Below are positions 16,894 through 26,712 of a stretch of 64,000 nucleotides of DNA, one piece after another. Position 1 is the stretch's first letter; each line of letters opens with the position of its first letter. Position numbers and translations under genes: made by a program. Source of the DNA: JANQPX01 sp050633905 (GTDB lineage: Bacteria; Pseudomonadota; Alphaproteobacteria; Geminicoccales; Geminicoccaceae); assembly GCA_050633905.1 (NCBI GenBank), contig JBOEHJ010000005.1, positions 7,329 to 71,328 of the forward strand, in the 5' to 3' direction. Under the pieces are notes generated by a model. The model ran no database searches. It was not told where the DNA came from and was given only the letters and a program-made list of their open reading frames with translations.

Positions 16894-17865
16894 CTATTCG
16901 GAGTAGATGAACTTGGCAATTTCCGGATCATCGACATTGCTGGCGTCAATCACCGTGAACCCGGTGCCGATCGAGGTCGGGACCGACTGGCCGGTGAGGG
17001 CGGCATAGGCCGCCATCACGCCGAAATAGCCGATTTCGGCGGGGTGCTGCGCGATAGCAGCGTCGACCAGACCGCCTGAGATATTGTCGACGATGCTTTG
17101 CGGCGCATCGAAGGCGATGACGGTGACGTCACCCGCCTTGCCCGCACCTTCCACACCGTTGCCGGCGCCAAGAGCTGAGAAAAGATTGGCGCCGAAAACG
17201 CCCTTGATGTCTGGATTGCGTGCCAGCACGGCGTTGAACTGCGACGCCGCTAGCGAGGCATCGTTCTCGTTGAACTGGGTGTCGAGCACCTCGACATCAG
17301 GGAAGTTTTCGGCCATTTCCGCCTTGAAGCCTTCTTCCCGCTGATCGGTTGTAGAAATGCCAGGGCGCACATTCGAGACGTAGACCTGGCCTTCGCCGCC
17401 CATCGCTTCGGCCATGAAGCGGGCCGCCATTCGGCCGCCGCCGACATTGTCCGAGGCCACATAGGCCAGCGGGAAATCACCATCGCCGGCGCCGTCCTGA
17501 TACTTGCCGTCGTCGATGAAGGTATCGACGGTAATGACAGCGATGCCGGCCTCGCTGGCGCGGCGTAGCGGTTCGATCATCTGCGTAGTGTCAGTCGGTG
17601 CGATCAAAATCGCATCCGGGCCACGCGCGATGACGGCGTCCAGAACCGGCGTCTGCAAAACCGGATCGAATTCCTCGGCACCCTGAAAATCAACGGTGAT
17701 ACCAAGCGCTTCGGCCGCCGCTTGAGCGCCGCGGTTCATCGTGATGTAAAATGCATCGGTGGTGAGACCCGGCACGAGCGTGATGCTGATGTCCTCCTGG
17801 GCCTGCGCTGCGCCTGCTGTGGCCAGTGCCGCCGCGAAGGCTACAGATTTCATTAAGTTGCGCAT
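16894..17865 (-). CDS. Sugar ABC transporter substrate-binding protein (FrcB/RbsB-like)
   Basis: 323 residues with a Sec signal peptide (cleavage after AAQAQ) and a type I periplasmic-binding fold (Peripla_BP_4). Conserved pieces include MNRGAQAAAEALG, the loop PDAILIAPTDTTQM and GVFGANLFSALGAGNGVEGAG. It leads the operon; 290 bases upstream, before the repeat at 18159, no clear promoter or operator could be identified. The substrate is probably a pentose or hexose, not resolvable here. Confidence 0.9.
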   Translation of the reverse strand: MRNLMKSVAFAAALATAGAAQAQEDISITLVPGLTTDAFYITMNRGAQAAAEALGITVDFQGAEEFDPVLQTPVLDAVIARGPDAILIAPTDTTQMIEPLRRASEAGIAVITVDTFIDDGKYQDGAGDGDFPLAYVASDNVGGGRMAARFMAEAMGGEGQVYVSNVRPGISTTDQREEGFKAEMAENFPDVEVLDTQFNENDASLAASQFNAVLARNPDIKGVFGANLFSALGAGNGVEGAGKAGDVTVIAFDAPQSIVDNISGGLVDAAIAQHPAEIGYFGVMAAYAALTGQSVPTSIGTGFTVIDASNVDDPEIAKFIYSE

Positions 17866-18158
17866 TGGCAGATTCTCCCTGATTTCGACCGTTTTTCGGT
17901 CATTGCATTCGCTGAGCCGGAGATATCAATCCACTGCAGGAAAGGTATCTCTCTTGTAGGCAAAATCGTATTTGAATTTTGGAAATTGTACAGAATTGAT
18001 TTCGACTACCAGTCAGGATTTCCGATCAGGCCATCGCGGTGGGTTTCTGAACAGCTGGGAGAAGTGCGGTAAGCCGTGCCCGGCAATTCAAAGTGCCCAC
18101 CAGGACAAAAGGTGAAACCTTCTGGATTACCTAATAGCTTGAATTGAGGAGATTTTTA

Positions 18159-18207
18159 TGGTGCCGGCGAGAGGACTTGAACCCCCAATCTCCCGCTTAC
18201 AAGTTGG
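18159..18207 (-). tRNA. 3' fragment of tRNA-Thr(UGU), attachment-site remnant
   Basis: On the minus strand the anticodon loop CTTGTAA (anticodon TGT), the 3' anticodon stem GCGGG, variable loop, T-arm GTTCAAGTC and acceptor end CGCCGGCACCA are present. The 5' half is absent and the 5' strand of the anticodon stem is mismatched, so this cannot be a functional tRNA. Such 3' halves are left by integrases that recombine in tRNA genes. Confidence 0.75.
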
Positions 18208-18253
18208 GCAAAGAGTTCAATAGAAGGTATTATATTTCAATGGCTTATAATCA

Positions 18254-18293
18254 TTTGGTTGACCGGCTTTGCTGATAGTGCAAGTCAACCAAA
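18254..18293. other. Perfect 10-bp inverted repeat inside the left repeat
   Basis: TTTGGTTGAC (18254-18263) and GTCAACCAAA (18284-18293) are exact reverse complements separated by 20 bases. The right copy of the repeat does not preserve it. It could be an arm-type recombinase site or a transcript hairpin. Confidence 0.4.
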
Positions 18294-18519
18294 ACAGCCG
18301 ATTGTATTGCCGCGCCGACTATTGAGTGGCTAACCACAAATCGCTAGCAGATGACATCATTTCGGCGAAGAAATGTGAGAATGCGCTTGCGCGCGTCGTT
18401 GGGCGAGGAAGCGCTTGCGATGACCGGGATAGTCGGTCCCGTAGATCGAGGCCTATACCGACTCCAAGCAACCTGTCGGCCGACGGCAGTACACTGATCG
18501 CTCTTCTCAGTCAGTAATC

Positions 18520-18834
18520 TCACCCGATGCACCGGGCCCCGTTGTTGTGGGACAAAAGCTGTATTGGCGCTGCATTGCGCAGTGTTTGTCTGCGTGGTTT
18601 TTGGTTCGAGCTATGCGGATCAAGGATTTGTAGAAGCATAGCGCGTCTTCGGTCATGCTCCGCCACGCTGAGCACGATCGTCAGCCCACGGAACAAGACG
18701 GCGTCGGGACATGCTGTGGCGAAGGCGACGCCGACCCCATTCTTGGCCTCTATGATGCGGGCAGCGATCTTGAGCAACCGCAGGCGTAGCATTTTGAAAT
18801 CGGTGTTAGCAATAATCCGGATCTTGGATGGCAT
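18520..18834 (-). pseudogene. C-terminal remnant of an IS1380-type transposase
   Basis: About 65 codons at the start of this frame read IIANTDFKMLRLRLLKIAARIIEAK, then GVGVAFATACPDAVLFRGL, which is the C-terminus of IS1380-family transposases (the LRLRLxKIAAR and ACPxAxLFR motifs). The catalytic domain is missing and the following codons do not match. It lies just inside the left tRNA-Thr fragment, where mobile-element debris is expected. Confidence 0.7.
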
Positions 18835-18858
18835 CGCGGACCCGCCGGCGCCACTCGA

Positions 18859-20091
18859 TTAGACCGATACCTGTTGGAATTCGGGTGCACGCCATAGCTC
18901 CTGCACCATGATTTCTTTCAGACGGCTGATCGCCGTCCAGATATCGTGATGGGAGAGGTAGAGTGGGCCGAGGCCAAAGCGAATCTGCTCGGGACGGCGG
19001 AAGGACGATACCACGCCATGGGCTAGGAGTGCCTCGGTAACCGCGCCGGCACCGGGGGCTCGAAAAGCGATGTGGCCTCCTTGGCGGTCATAATCCAGTG
19101 GTGACACGACCTCGATGCCGAAGCTGGCGCATTCCTGGGCTAAGAGCTCCTTTGTGAGGTCGCTCAAAGAGCGATGCTTGGCGTAGAGATCCGCTGGGTC
19201 GACGTCCCGAAGAATTGATGCTGCGGCTGAAAAGACCTCGTTAGCGACGACGGTAGGCGTGCCGGTCATGAAGCGGTTGACGCCCGATCCCGGTTCATAA
19301 TGGTCGGAAAACGCAAAATAATCGGCGTGGCCGATCCAGCCGGCGATGGCAGGCCAAGCGTCGTCCTGATGATCCGGGTGGGCATAGATGTAGGCGGGGG
19401 AGCCTGGACCGCCTGAGAGGTATTTGTAGCCGCAGCCTACAGCGAAGTCGGCGTTGGCTGCTTTGAGATCGACCGGGATAGCACCGGCGGCGTGGGAGAG
19501 ATCAAAGACGACGAGCGCACCCGCTTCATGGGCAAGTTTGGTGATTTCCTCCATGTCCCAACGTTCGCTGGTCCGATAGTCAACCAAGGACAAATAAACG
19601 ATGGCGACGTTCGCCCCGATAGCGGGGATGAGGTCGGCTTTGCTGTCGATGAGCTGGACCTCGGGGGTGCCGAGAAGGCGGCTGAGGCCCTCGGCGATGT
19701 AAATGTCCGTTGGGAAATTGGCACGTTCGGTGAGGATGATCTTGCCGCTTTGGCGGCGTTTCCAAGCGTAGGCCAGGATCTTGAAGAGGTTGATCGAGGT
19801 GCTGTCGGCGACAATCACGTCCTCGGCATCTGCACCGATAAAGGGAGCGATGGCAGTGCCTATGTCGTGGGGGAGATCAAGCCAGTCGAACCTGGTCCAG
19901 CCGCTTCGTCTTGCTTCAACCCATCCTTCCTGGCAGAGGCGTTCCAGGCGGGCGGGGACGTCCTTCGGCATGGCGCCCATGGAGTTGGCATCGAGGTAGA
20001 TTTTTTCGCCCTGCGCCTGAGCAAAGCGGCCGCGGATCGGGTGGAGCGGATCGGCCTCGTCCATCGTCTGGCAGTTCCGTTCCGTAATCAT
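18859..20091 (-). CDS. kynU: Kynureninase, first copy
   Basis: 410-residue PLP enzyme, fold type I, cleaving L-kynurenine (or 3-hydroxykynurenine) to anthranilate (or 3-hydroxyanthranilate) and alanine. Key features: IYLDANSMGAMPKDV near the N-terminus, DSTSINLFK for phosphate binding, FDLSHAAGAIPVDL with the PLP Asp, and GYKYLSGGPG with the Schiff-base Lys. The start is ATG 20091 behind GGAGGG; the open frame continues upstream over the divergent gene but that part is antisense to it. It is divergent from the hydantoinase operon (133 bases between) and paralogous to the copy at 45517. Confidence 0.9.
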   Translation of the reverse strand: MITERNCQTMDEADPLHPIRGRFAQAQGEKIYLDANSMGAMPKDVPARLERLCQEGWVEARRSGWTRFDWLDLPHDIGTAIAPFIGADAEDVIVADSTSINLFKILAYAWKRRQSGKIILTERANFPTDIYIAEGLSRLLGTPEVQLIDSKADLIPAIGANVAIVYLSLVDYRTSERWDMEEITKLAHEAGALVVFDLSHAAGAIPVDLKAANADFAVGCGYKYLSGGPGSPAYIYAHPDHQDDAWPAIAGWIGHADYFAFSDHYEPGSGVNRFMTGTPTVVANEVFSAAASILRDVDPADLYAKHRSLSDLTKELLAQECASFGIEVVSPLDYDRQGGHIAFRAPGAGAVTEALLAHGVVSSFRRPEQIRFGLGPLYLSHHDIWTAISRLKEIMVQELWRAPEFQQVSV

Positions 20092-20224
20092 TCCCAATTC
20101 CCTCCACTTGTCCCTGCCGACGAGGTCATGTCTTATCGGTCTTTGCTCCTTCTCACATTGCGCGGCGATGCGTCCGAGGGCAAGGTCGTCGACTTTGGAG
20201 GTAAGGCAAAATGGGGCAGAGCGG

Positions 20225-22336
20225 ATGATGGACCAGCCAGAGGCAAGGCTGGCCGCCGATATCGGTGGAACGTTCACCGATGTGGTCTTGGAGCTGGGCG
20301 AACGCCAGGCGAGCGTCAAAGTGCTGACCACAGTCGATGCACCCGAACGGGGCGTGATCCAGGGCATCGAGACACTCCTCAAGCAGCTTGGCCTGGCACC
20401 GTCGGCGATCGGCGTCGTGATCCACGGCACCACGCTTGCGACCAATGCACTGATCGAACGCAAAGGGGCGAGAACCGCCTTCCTTACCACGGAAGGGGTC
20501 AGTGACCTCCTCGATATGGGCTTCGAGAAACGCTACGCCCATTACGATCTCTACCAGGAGCGGCCACCTGCTCTGGTGCCGCCCGAGCGCCGCTTCGAGA
20601 TCCCTGAACGGGTCGCTGCTTCTGGCGACATTCTGCTGCCGTTGGACGAAGCGGCAGTACACGAGGTCGCGGATAAGCTGGAGACGCTTGGCGCCGAGGC
20701 GGTCGCGATCGGCTTTCTTCATGCCTACGCCTATGGCGACCATGAAAGGCGGGTACGGTCGATCCTGGAGGAACGTCTCGCCAGCGTCACCTTTTGCCTC
20801 TCTTCGGAGATCTGTCCTGAGATCCGGGAGTATGAACGTTTCTCGACCACCGTCGCCAATGCCTATGTGAGGCCGTTGATGGCCGGCTATTTGGAACGGT
20901 TGGCCAGCCTTCTTGTGGAGCGAGGGATCGCGGCACCGCTTTTCATGATGATGTCCGGCGGCGGGCTGACCACGCTCGATCAGGCGAGGCGCTTGCCGAT
21001 CCGACTGGTCGAATCAGGCCCGGCGGGCGGTGCTATCCTAGCTGCCGATATCGCTGATCAAATGAGAGAAAAGGAGGTCGTCGCCTTCGACATGGGCGGC
21101 ACCACGGCAAAGGTTTGCCTGATCACGGGCGGCGCGCCTGACCGGTCACGAAGATTTGAGGTGGCGCGCACCTATCGCGATCTGAAGGGGAGCGGGTTGC
21201 CGCTGCGCATTCCGGTGATCGACATGGTCGAGATCGGGGCGGGTGGTGGCTCGATCGGCCGGGTCGATCGGCTCGGGAGGATCACGGTCGGGCCGGACAG
21301 TGCAGGCGCCGATCCAGGGCCAGCTTGCTACAGCAAGGGCGGTCACCGGCCGGCGGTGACCGACGCCAACCTTCTGCTCGGGCGCATCGATCCGGACGGT
21401 TTCGCCGGCGGTGAGATCATGCTCGATCCAAGCCTCGCAGAGGCGGCAGTGAAGCGGGATCTTGGTGACCCGCTGGGCATGGAATGCCCTTGGGCGGCGG
21501 CGGGCGTGATCGAGATCGTGGATGAGAACATGGCCAATGCGGCCAGGGTCCATGCGATCGAGCGCGGCAAGGTGATCGGCCGGCATAGTATGATCGCTTT
21601 TGGGGGCTCGGCGCCGCTGCATGCGGCGAGGCTGGCTGAGAAGCTCGGCATCGAAAGGGTGATCGTGCCGGTGGGGGCAGGCGTGGGCTCTGCTATCGGT
21701 TTTTTGAGGGCACCGCTTGCCTATGAGGTCGTGCAGAGCCGGCGAATGACACTCGCTGCCTTCGACGCGGCTGCAGCGAACGATCTGATCGTTTCGATGG
21801 CCGAGGCGGCATTTGACGTTCTGAAGCCAGCATTAGGCGACAACTCATCCATGGGAGAACTGGAGCGCACAGCGGTCGTCGACATGCGCTATATCGGCCA
21901 GGGCCATGAGCTTTCCATCCCCTTGCCCACCAGGATGCTCGAACCCACCGATGGCGAGACCATCGCTTCGGCCTTCGAGGAGACCTACGAGGCGACCTAT
22001 GGCATTCGTTTGGATCATGTCGGTGTTGAGATCACGGCATGGTCGCTCAAGCTTTCGACGCCGGTGTCGGCAAGTCAGCCCGTAGCCACACCATGCCTCC
22101 CGACGCAGCAACAGGCCCAGCCGCTGGGGAGGCGAGAGGTTTTCGACCCCGCCTGTGGCGAGTCCCTTCCATGCGCCCTTTATCGACGCGCCGACCTGAT
22201 GCCGGGCATGGGTTTCGAGGGGCCTGCGATCGTCATGGAGGATCAGACCTCGACCGTGGTGCCGACCGGTTGGGCAGCATCGATCGTGGGAAATTTTGGG
22301 ATCGTACTGGAACGGGCAGGGGAGGATGCTGCATGA
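20225..22336 (+). CDS. Hydantoinase/oxoprolinase subunit A (HyuA-like)
   Basis: 703 residues of the ATP-dependent N-methylhydantoinase A/5-oxoprolinase/acetophenone carboxylase family. The N-terminal phosphate motif is ADIGGTFTDVV and the second ATPase motif is FDMGGTTAKV; HGTTLATNALIERKG and the GAGGGSIGRVD segment are also conserved. Starts at ATG 20225 (or 20228). It forms the typical pair with subunit B (four-base overlap). The substrate could be a cyclic amide, a lactam or an aromatic ketone; the adjacent kynureninase and amino-acid-type transporters favour an amide or amino acid derivative, by inference. Confidence 0.88.
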   Translation: MMDQPEARLAADIGGTFTDVVLELGERQASVKVLTTVDAPERGVIQGIETLLKQLGLAPSAIGVVIHGTTLATNALIERKGARTAFLTTEGVSDLLDMGFEKRYAHYDLYQERPPALVPPERRFEIPERVAASGDILLPLDEAAVHEVADKLETLGAEAVAIGFLHAYAYGDHERRVRSILEERLASVTFCLSSEICPEIREYERFSTTVANAYVRPLMAGYLERLASLLVERGIAAPLFMMMSGGGLTTLDQARRLPIRLVESGPAGGAILAADIADQMREKEVVAFDMGGTTAKVCLITGGAPDRSRRFEVARTYRDLKGSGLPLRIPVIDMVEIGAGGGSIGRVDRLGRITVGPDSAGADPGPACYSKGGHRPAVTDANLLLGRIDPDGFAGGEIMLDPSLAEAAVKRDLGDPLGMECPWAAAGVIEIVDENMANAARVHAIERGKVIGRHSMIAFGGSAPLHAARLAEKLGIERVIVPVGAGVGSAIGFLRAPLAYEVVQSRRMTLAAFDAAAANDLIVSMAEAAFDVLKPALGDNSSMGELERTAVVDMRYIGQGHELSIPLPTRMLEPTDGETIASAFEETYEATYGIRLDHVGVEITAWSLKLSTPVSASQPVATPCLPTQQQAQPLGRREVFDPACGESLPCALYRRADLMPGMGFEGPAIVMEDQTSTVVPTGWAASIVGNFGIVLERAGEDAA

Positions 22337-23940
22337 ACGCTGCCGGGGAGGCGATCCGACTTCAAGTGATGTGGAACCGACTGATCGCCGTCGTTGAGGA
22401 GCAGGCGCAGGCGCTCCTGCACACCGCCTTCGGTTCGGTCGCGCGTGAAGCCGGTGATCTTTCGGCGGGCATCTACGATCCCGAAGGTCGAATGCTTGCC
22501 CAGGCCGTCACCGGCACACCTGGCCATGTCAACACGATGGCAACCGCGGTCCGCCATTTCCTTGATCGGTTCCCCATCGAAACGATGCAGCCAGGCGACG
22601 TATTCGCAACCAATGATCCCTGGCTCGGCACCGGCCATCTCTTCGACTTCGTGGTGGTAACCCCCGCCTTTCACCAGGGCCGTGTGGTCGCACTGTTCGC
22701 TTGCACCTGCCATGTCATCGATATCGGCGGCAGAGGGTTTACCGCCGAAGCGAATTCGGTGTTCGAGGAAGGCATCTGGATTCCTCACATGCATCTCCGC
22801 CGCGCAGGGGCGCTCAACGAGGAGCTTCTGGCGATCATATCTGCCAATACACGCGCGCCGACCGAAGTGCGCGGCGATCTTTTGTCACTCGTCAGTGCGA
22901 ATGACGCCGGTGTCATTCGCCTGGCCGAGATGATGCAGGAATTCGATCTAGGCGATATCAGGAACCTGGCCACCTACATTTTGGATTGTTCGCGCCGCGC
23001 AGCCCTCGAGGCGATCGCCACTTTGCCCAACGGCACTTACCACGCCGAAATGACCCTGGACGGCTACGAATTCCCCATCGAGCTTCGCGCAGCGTTAACC
23101 GTCAAGCCGGCCGGCTTGAGCTTTGACTATGCGGGGTCATCGATGGCGTCGCGCTTCGGGATTAATTCGCCGAAATGCTATACCGATGCCTATACCGTCT
23201 TCGGCCTGAAATGCGTGATCGCGCCGGACGTGCCGAACAATGCAGGCTCGCTCGACGTGTTCGATATTAGCGCTGAACCTGGAAGCTGCGTTGCACCTGA
23301 GCCGCCGTCCCCTGTCTCTGCCCGCCATGTGATCGGCCAGATGCTGCCGGATCTCGCCTTCGGCTGTCTGGCGAAAGCGCTGCCGGATCAGGTGCCGGCG
23401 GAGAGCGCCGGCTCGATCTGGGTCCTGGCGATGGCAAGCGGCCATGAGCGCATCGAGACATCGGACCTTCGGCAGAGCCACCGCTTTCAGGTGATGAATG
23501 TCGGGATCGGCGGCATTGGTGCCCGTCCTGGTAAAGACGGGATCGATGCCATGGCCTTCCCAAGTGGTGTGGGCGCCATTCCCGTCGAGATCACCGAGAA
23601 TGAATGCCCTTTGGTTTTCTGGCGAAAAGCGATGCTGCCTGGCTCAGGTGGTGCCGGGCGCTACCGGGGTGGGATGGGGCAGGTGATCGAGATCGGGCAT
23701 CGAGGCGATGCTCCCTTTACCATCGCGGCGGCGACCTTCGATCGGATTGATAATCCGGCACGCGGCAGAAACGGTGGCGGGGCGGGCAAGCCTGGCGCTG
23801 CCTATCTCGCGTCCGGCGAGCCGCTGGTCGGCAAGGCCGTTCATGTCATTCCTCCAGGCGATCGTCTGGTGGTCGAGACGCCGGGTGGAGGTGGGCTAGG
23901 GCGCGCAACGCCGGGTAGCGAAAAGGAGCGATCGACATGA
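22333..23940 (+). CDS. Hydantoinase/oxoprolinase subunit B (HyuB-like)
   Basis: 535 residues. Recognised by GDVFATNDPWLGTGHLFDF, the HVIDIGGRG motif, LPNGTY, NAGSLDVFDI and the glycine-rich C-terminal VVETPGGGGLGRA, all diagnostic of HyuB. Starts at ATG 22333, overlapping the stop of subunit A (ATGA). It works with subunit A in ATP-dependent hydrolysis or carboxylation of a cyclic amide or ketone. Confidence 0.9.
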   Translation: MNAAGEAIRLQVMWNRLIAVVEEQAQALLHTAFGSVAREAGDLSAGIYDPEGRMLAQAVTGTPGHVNTMATAVRHFLDRFPIETMQPGDVFATNDPWLGTGHLFDFVVVTPAFHQGRVVALFACTCHVIDIGGRGFTAEANSVFEEGIWIPHMHLRRAGALNEELLAIISANTRAPTEVRGDLLSLVSANDAGVIRLAEMMQEFDLGDIRNLATYILDCSRRAALEAIATLPNGTYHAEMTLDGYEFPIELRAALTVKPAGLSFDYAGSSMASRFGINSPKCYTDAYTVFGLKCVIAPDVPNNAGSLDVFDISAEPGSCVAPEPPSPVSARHVIGQMLPDLAFGCLAKALPDQVPAESAGSIWVLAMASGHERIETSDLRQSHRFQVMNVGIGGIGARPGKDGIDAMAFPSGVGAIPVEITENECPLVFWRKAMLPGSGGAGRYRGGMGQVIEIGHRGDAPFTIAAATFDRIDNPARGRNGGGAGKPGAAYLASGEPLVGKAVHVIPPGDRLVVETPGGGGLGRATPGSEKERST

Positions 23941-24380
23941 TCGACATCCAGTCTCACATTACCTCGATCACCATCGAAGCACCGGCAGAGACGGTTTTTT
24001 CGTATATGAGTGATCCGACAAGGTTGGATCACTGGTCGTTTGGCACGTGGGAAACGTTGCTGCACGAGGACGGACTGATCGAGGGCCGCGCGATCTTCGA
24101 TGGAGCACGGACATTCGTTCGCATCGATGCCGATAGGTCCCGTCTCCTGATCGACTATCATCTCGGTGTGGACAAGGATCAGCTGACGCCCCGTATCTCG
24201 GTCCGGGTCATCCCCGGCGGCAGGCTCGATCTTGGCCCGGATCAGGCCGTGCTGACCTTCATCGCCTGGCGCCCGGCATCGATGGACGATGCCCGCTGGC
24301 GCCGCCTGACCGCGTCTCATGAGTTCGAAGCGGTGTTGCTGAAATCATTGATTGTTGCGGACGGGCCGAGCCCAGGCTAG
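23937..24380 (+). CDS. SRPBCC-fold protein in the hydantoinase operon
   Basis: 147 residues beginning with SHITSITIEAPAETVFSYMSDPTRLDHWSFGTWE, the N-terminal strand, helix and Trp signature of the SRPBCC/polyketide-cyclase superfamily. No signal peptide. It overlaps subunit B by four bases (ATGA), so it is translated coupled to it and probably acts on, or carries, the hydrophobic substrate or product of that enzyme; the exact role is unknown. Confidence 0.7.
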   Translation: MIDIQSHITSITIEAPAETVFSYMSDPTRLDHWSFGTWETLLHEDGLIEGRAIFDGARTFVRIDADRSRLLIDYHLGVDKDQLTPRISVRVIPGGRLDLGPDQAVLTFIAWRPASMDDARWRRLTASHEFEAVLLKSLIVADGPSPG

Positions 24381-24490
24381 TTGCCAGGGGGAAAAAGCGC
24401 ATCTTGCAAGGCTGCACCGTTTCCTGTTTGCTCGATAGCAAGGCGCAAATAAGCGCGACGACGATTTGTAGAAAAGGGAGGAGCCAAGCC

Positions 24491-25705
24491 ATGACGATCC
24501 GAGCGAGTATCGTTGCCCTCACAGTGGTGGCTGCGGTGGGGACATCGACCACAGCCATCGGACAGGAGAGCGTCAAAATCGGCGTTCTCGCCGGGGTGAC
24601 CGGGCCGCTGGCGAACTTCATTCCGCCGATGCTCGATTCGGTCAATCTTGTGGTGCAGCAGGTGAACGATCAGGGTGGTCTTCTCGACGGTCAGTCGATG
24701 GAAATCGTGATCGCCGACACCCAGGCCGCAGCCCAGCCTGCCGTCGATGCCGCGAACAAGCTTGTCGGCGTCGAGAATGTCGCCGCGATCTGGGGCGCTT
24801 TATCCTCAGGCGCGACCCTCGCAGCCGCGACGTCTGTCGCCGTGCCCAACAAGGTGGTCATGCTCTCTCCGACCGCAACCTCCCCTGAGATGACCGGGCT
24901 CAACGACGACGATTACATCTTCCGGGTCGTGGCCAGCGACGACTATCAGGGCAAAGTGCTGGCCGACATCGTGAAGGAGGAGGGGATCAACAAGGTCGCT
25001 GTCACCTATGTCAACAACGACTACGGCGTCGGCATCGCGCGCACCTTCATCGATGCCTACAAGACGGCGGGCGGTGAGGTCACCGGCGAGCAGAAGCATG
25101 AGGAGAAGAGTGCCTCATATCGTGCCGAGCTTGCGACCCTTGCCGGTGGCGAGCCCGAAGCGCTCGTGGTGATCGCCTATGCCGGTGGCAGTGGCATCTC
25201 CATCGTTCGCCAATCCCTTGAGAATGGCCTGTTCGACCGCTTCATCGGTACGGACGGCCTGCGTGATAACAAGTTGATCGAGGAACTGGGCGAAGAGAAC
25301 CTGGCGACCACCTTCTTCAGCTCACCCACCTCGCCTCCTGGCACGACAGCGCAGGAAAAATTCAAGGGTGCTTACGAAGCGGCCTATGAAACCGCAGAGG
25401 ACAAGATCTTCATCGAGCAGTCCTACGACGCCGCCTTTCTCCTGGCACTTGCTGTCGAGCAGGCAGGCAGCGCCGATCGTGCCGCGATCCGCGACGCTCT
25501 CCGCGCTGTCGCTGGCCCACCAGGCGAGGTGATCGAGCCAGGGGAATGGGCCAAGGCCAAGGAGCTGATAGCAGCCGGCACCGACATTAACTATGAGGGC
25601 GTCGGCGGCTCGCTCGACTTCGACGATGTCGGCGATGTCACCGGTTTCTTCGGCAAGTTCGTGGTCGAAAACGGTAGCTACATAGAAACCGGCGTCTACC
25701 AATAG
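24491..25705 (+). CDS. Branched-chain-amino-acid-type ABC substrate-binding protein, first copy
   Basis: 404 residues with a Sec signal peptide (cleavage near TAIGQ-ES) and a type I periplasmic-binding fold of the LivJ/Peripla_BP_6 kind. Conserved pieces: KIGVLAGVTGPLANF, VADTQAAAQPAVDAANKLV-like helix, AIWGALSSGATLAAA. Begins at ATG 24491 after GGGAGGAG. It heads the transporter part of the operon; a hairpin lies at its stop codon. A second binding protein at 32635 serves the same transporter locus. Confidence 0.88.
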   Translation: MTIRASIVALTVVAAVGTSTTAIGQESVKIGVLAGVTGPLANFIPPMLDSVNLVVQQVNDQGGLLDGQSMEIVIADTQAAAQPAVDAANKLVGVENVAAIWGALSSGATLAAATSVAVPNKVVMLSPTATSPEMTGLNDDDYIFRVVASDDYQGKVLADIVKEEGINKVAVTYVNNDYGVGIARTFIDAYKTAGGEVTGEQKHEEKSASYRAELATLAGGEPEALVVIAYAGGSGISIVRQSLENGLFDRFIGTDGLRDNKLIEELGEENLATTFFSSPTSPPGTTAQEKFKGAYEAAYETAEDKIFIEQSYDAAFLLALAVEQAGSADRAAIRDALRAVAGPPGEVIEPGEWAKAKELIAAGTDINYEGVGGSLDFDDVGDVTGFFGKFVVENGSYIETGVYQ

Positions 25706-25720
25706 GTCGGGTGCCGACCT
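25704..25720 (+). repeat. Hairpin at the stop codon of the first binding-protein gene
   Basis: AGGTCGG-GTG-CCGACCT is a perfect 7-bp stem with a 3-base loop that begins inside the TAG stop codon. The same architecture (AGGTGGC-GTG-GCCACCT) and a similar downstream sequence (TGGACYTGGAC) occur at the stop of the second binding-protein gene. Such hairpins between binding-protein and permease genes often stabilise the upstream mRNA. Confidence 0.6.
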
Positions 25721-25791
25721 CGTGGACTTGGACCTCGTCACCAGGTGGGACGGCCTGCGGCTGGTTGGGTTGAGAAGTCAACCGTCTGCCG

Positions 25792-26712
25792 GTGGCTGCG
25801 GCAGGCAGTGACGTGGATCTGATTGCTTTCGTCAATTTTTACCTGGTGCCGGGGATTATCCTCGGTAGCATCTACGCGCTCGGTGCCGTCGGCGTGTCAT
25901 TGTTGTTCGGCATCCTGCGCTTTGCCCATTTCGCTCATGGCGATCTGATGACCTTCGGCGCTTACGTCACCTTGACCGTCGTCGGTGTGAGCGGACTTTC
26001 CGCTTTTTTGGCCCTGCCGATTGGTATCGGTGCCGCTGTGGCGCTGGCGCTTCTGGTCAATGCGGCCTTCTACCGGCCGCTCAAGCATCTGCCGACCATT
26101 GTGACCGTGATCTCGAGTTTTGGGATCGCGCTGATGATCCGGGCCTCGGTCCAGTTGATCTGGGGCACCGACATCGAGAGCTATCGAAGCGGTATTCAAA
26201 AACCGCTGATCCTGTTCGATACCTTTCGGATTGCCGAACGTCACATCTGGATCGTGCTGATCACCGCAGGACTGATCGTCCTACTTCACCACTTCCTCGC
26301 ACGCACCAAGATCGGCAAGGCCATGCGCGCGGTGGCCGATGATCCGGCGCTCGCCTCGGTCTCGGGCATCGATATCGAGCATGTCGTCCGCTGGGTCTGG
26401 GTGATCGGTGGTGGGCTTGCTGCTGTGGCCGGAGTCTTCCTTGGCATCGATAATCAGCTTCATACCAATATGGGCTGGGACCTCCTGCTGCCGGTGTTTG
26501 CCGCAGCTCTACTCGGGGGGATCGGCAAACCTTATGGAGCGATCGCCGGCGGTTATGTCATCGGCATCGCGCAAGAGCTCTCGACCTATCCCTGGCTTGG
26601 TTCGACGCCATTTGTCGATCCCGGTTACAAAAGTGCGATCGCATTCGGGATCTTGGTGGTCATGCTGATCTGGCGACCGCAGGGCCTCACCCGTGGCCGG
26701 CTGTTCACATGA
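25792..26712 (+). CDS. Branched-chain-amino-acid-type ABC permease, LivH-like, first copy
   Basis: Up to 306 residues, about eight membrane segments. Motifs: GIILGSIYALGAVGVSLLFGI and RFAHFAHGDLMTFGAY at the N-terminus, and the C-terminal GGIGKPYGAIAGG. The start is either GTG 25792 or GTG 25813, the second giving MDLIAFVNFYL. It overlaps the next permease by four bases (ATGA). Forms the channel with LivM-like protein for import of an amino acid or related amide. Confidence 0.85.
   Translation: MAAAGSDVDLIAFVNFYLVPGIILGSIYALGAVGVSLLFGILRFAHFAHGDLMTFGAYVTLTVVGVSGLSAFLALPIGIGAAVALALLVNAAFYRPLKHLPTIVTVISSFGIALMIRASVQLIWGTDIESYRSGIQKPLILFDTFRIAERHIWIVLITAGLIVLLHHFLARTKIGKAMRAVADDPALASVSGIDIEHVVRWVWVIGGGLAAVAGVFLGIDNQLHTNMGWDLLLPVFAAALLGGIGKPYGAIAGGYVIGIAQELSTYPWLGSTPFVDPGYKSAIAFGILVVMLIWRPQGLTRGRLFT

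Larger units (their letters stand above)
18159..18350. repeat. Left copy of a ~190-bp direct repeat ending in a tRNA-Thr fragment
   Basis: The segment matches 49576-49767 in the same orientation. The first 48 bases are nearly identical, the middle is diverged, and a second well-conserved block (ATTGAGTGGCTAACC) lies at the same offset (157 bases from the start) in both copies. I interpret the pair as junctions of an integrated element: tRNA 3' core plus element-derived flank. Confidence 0.7.

Noticed and set aside
20092..20490. A 133-residue N-terminal extension of the first kynureninase
   Set aside because: It is antisense to the start of the hydantoinase gene and has no family match; ATG 20091 has a good ribosome-binding site.
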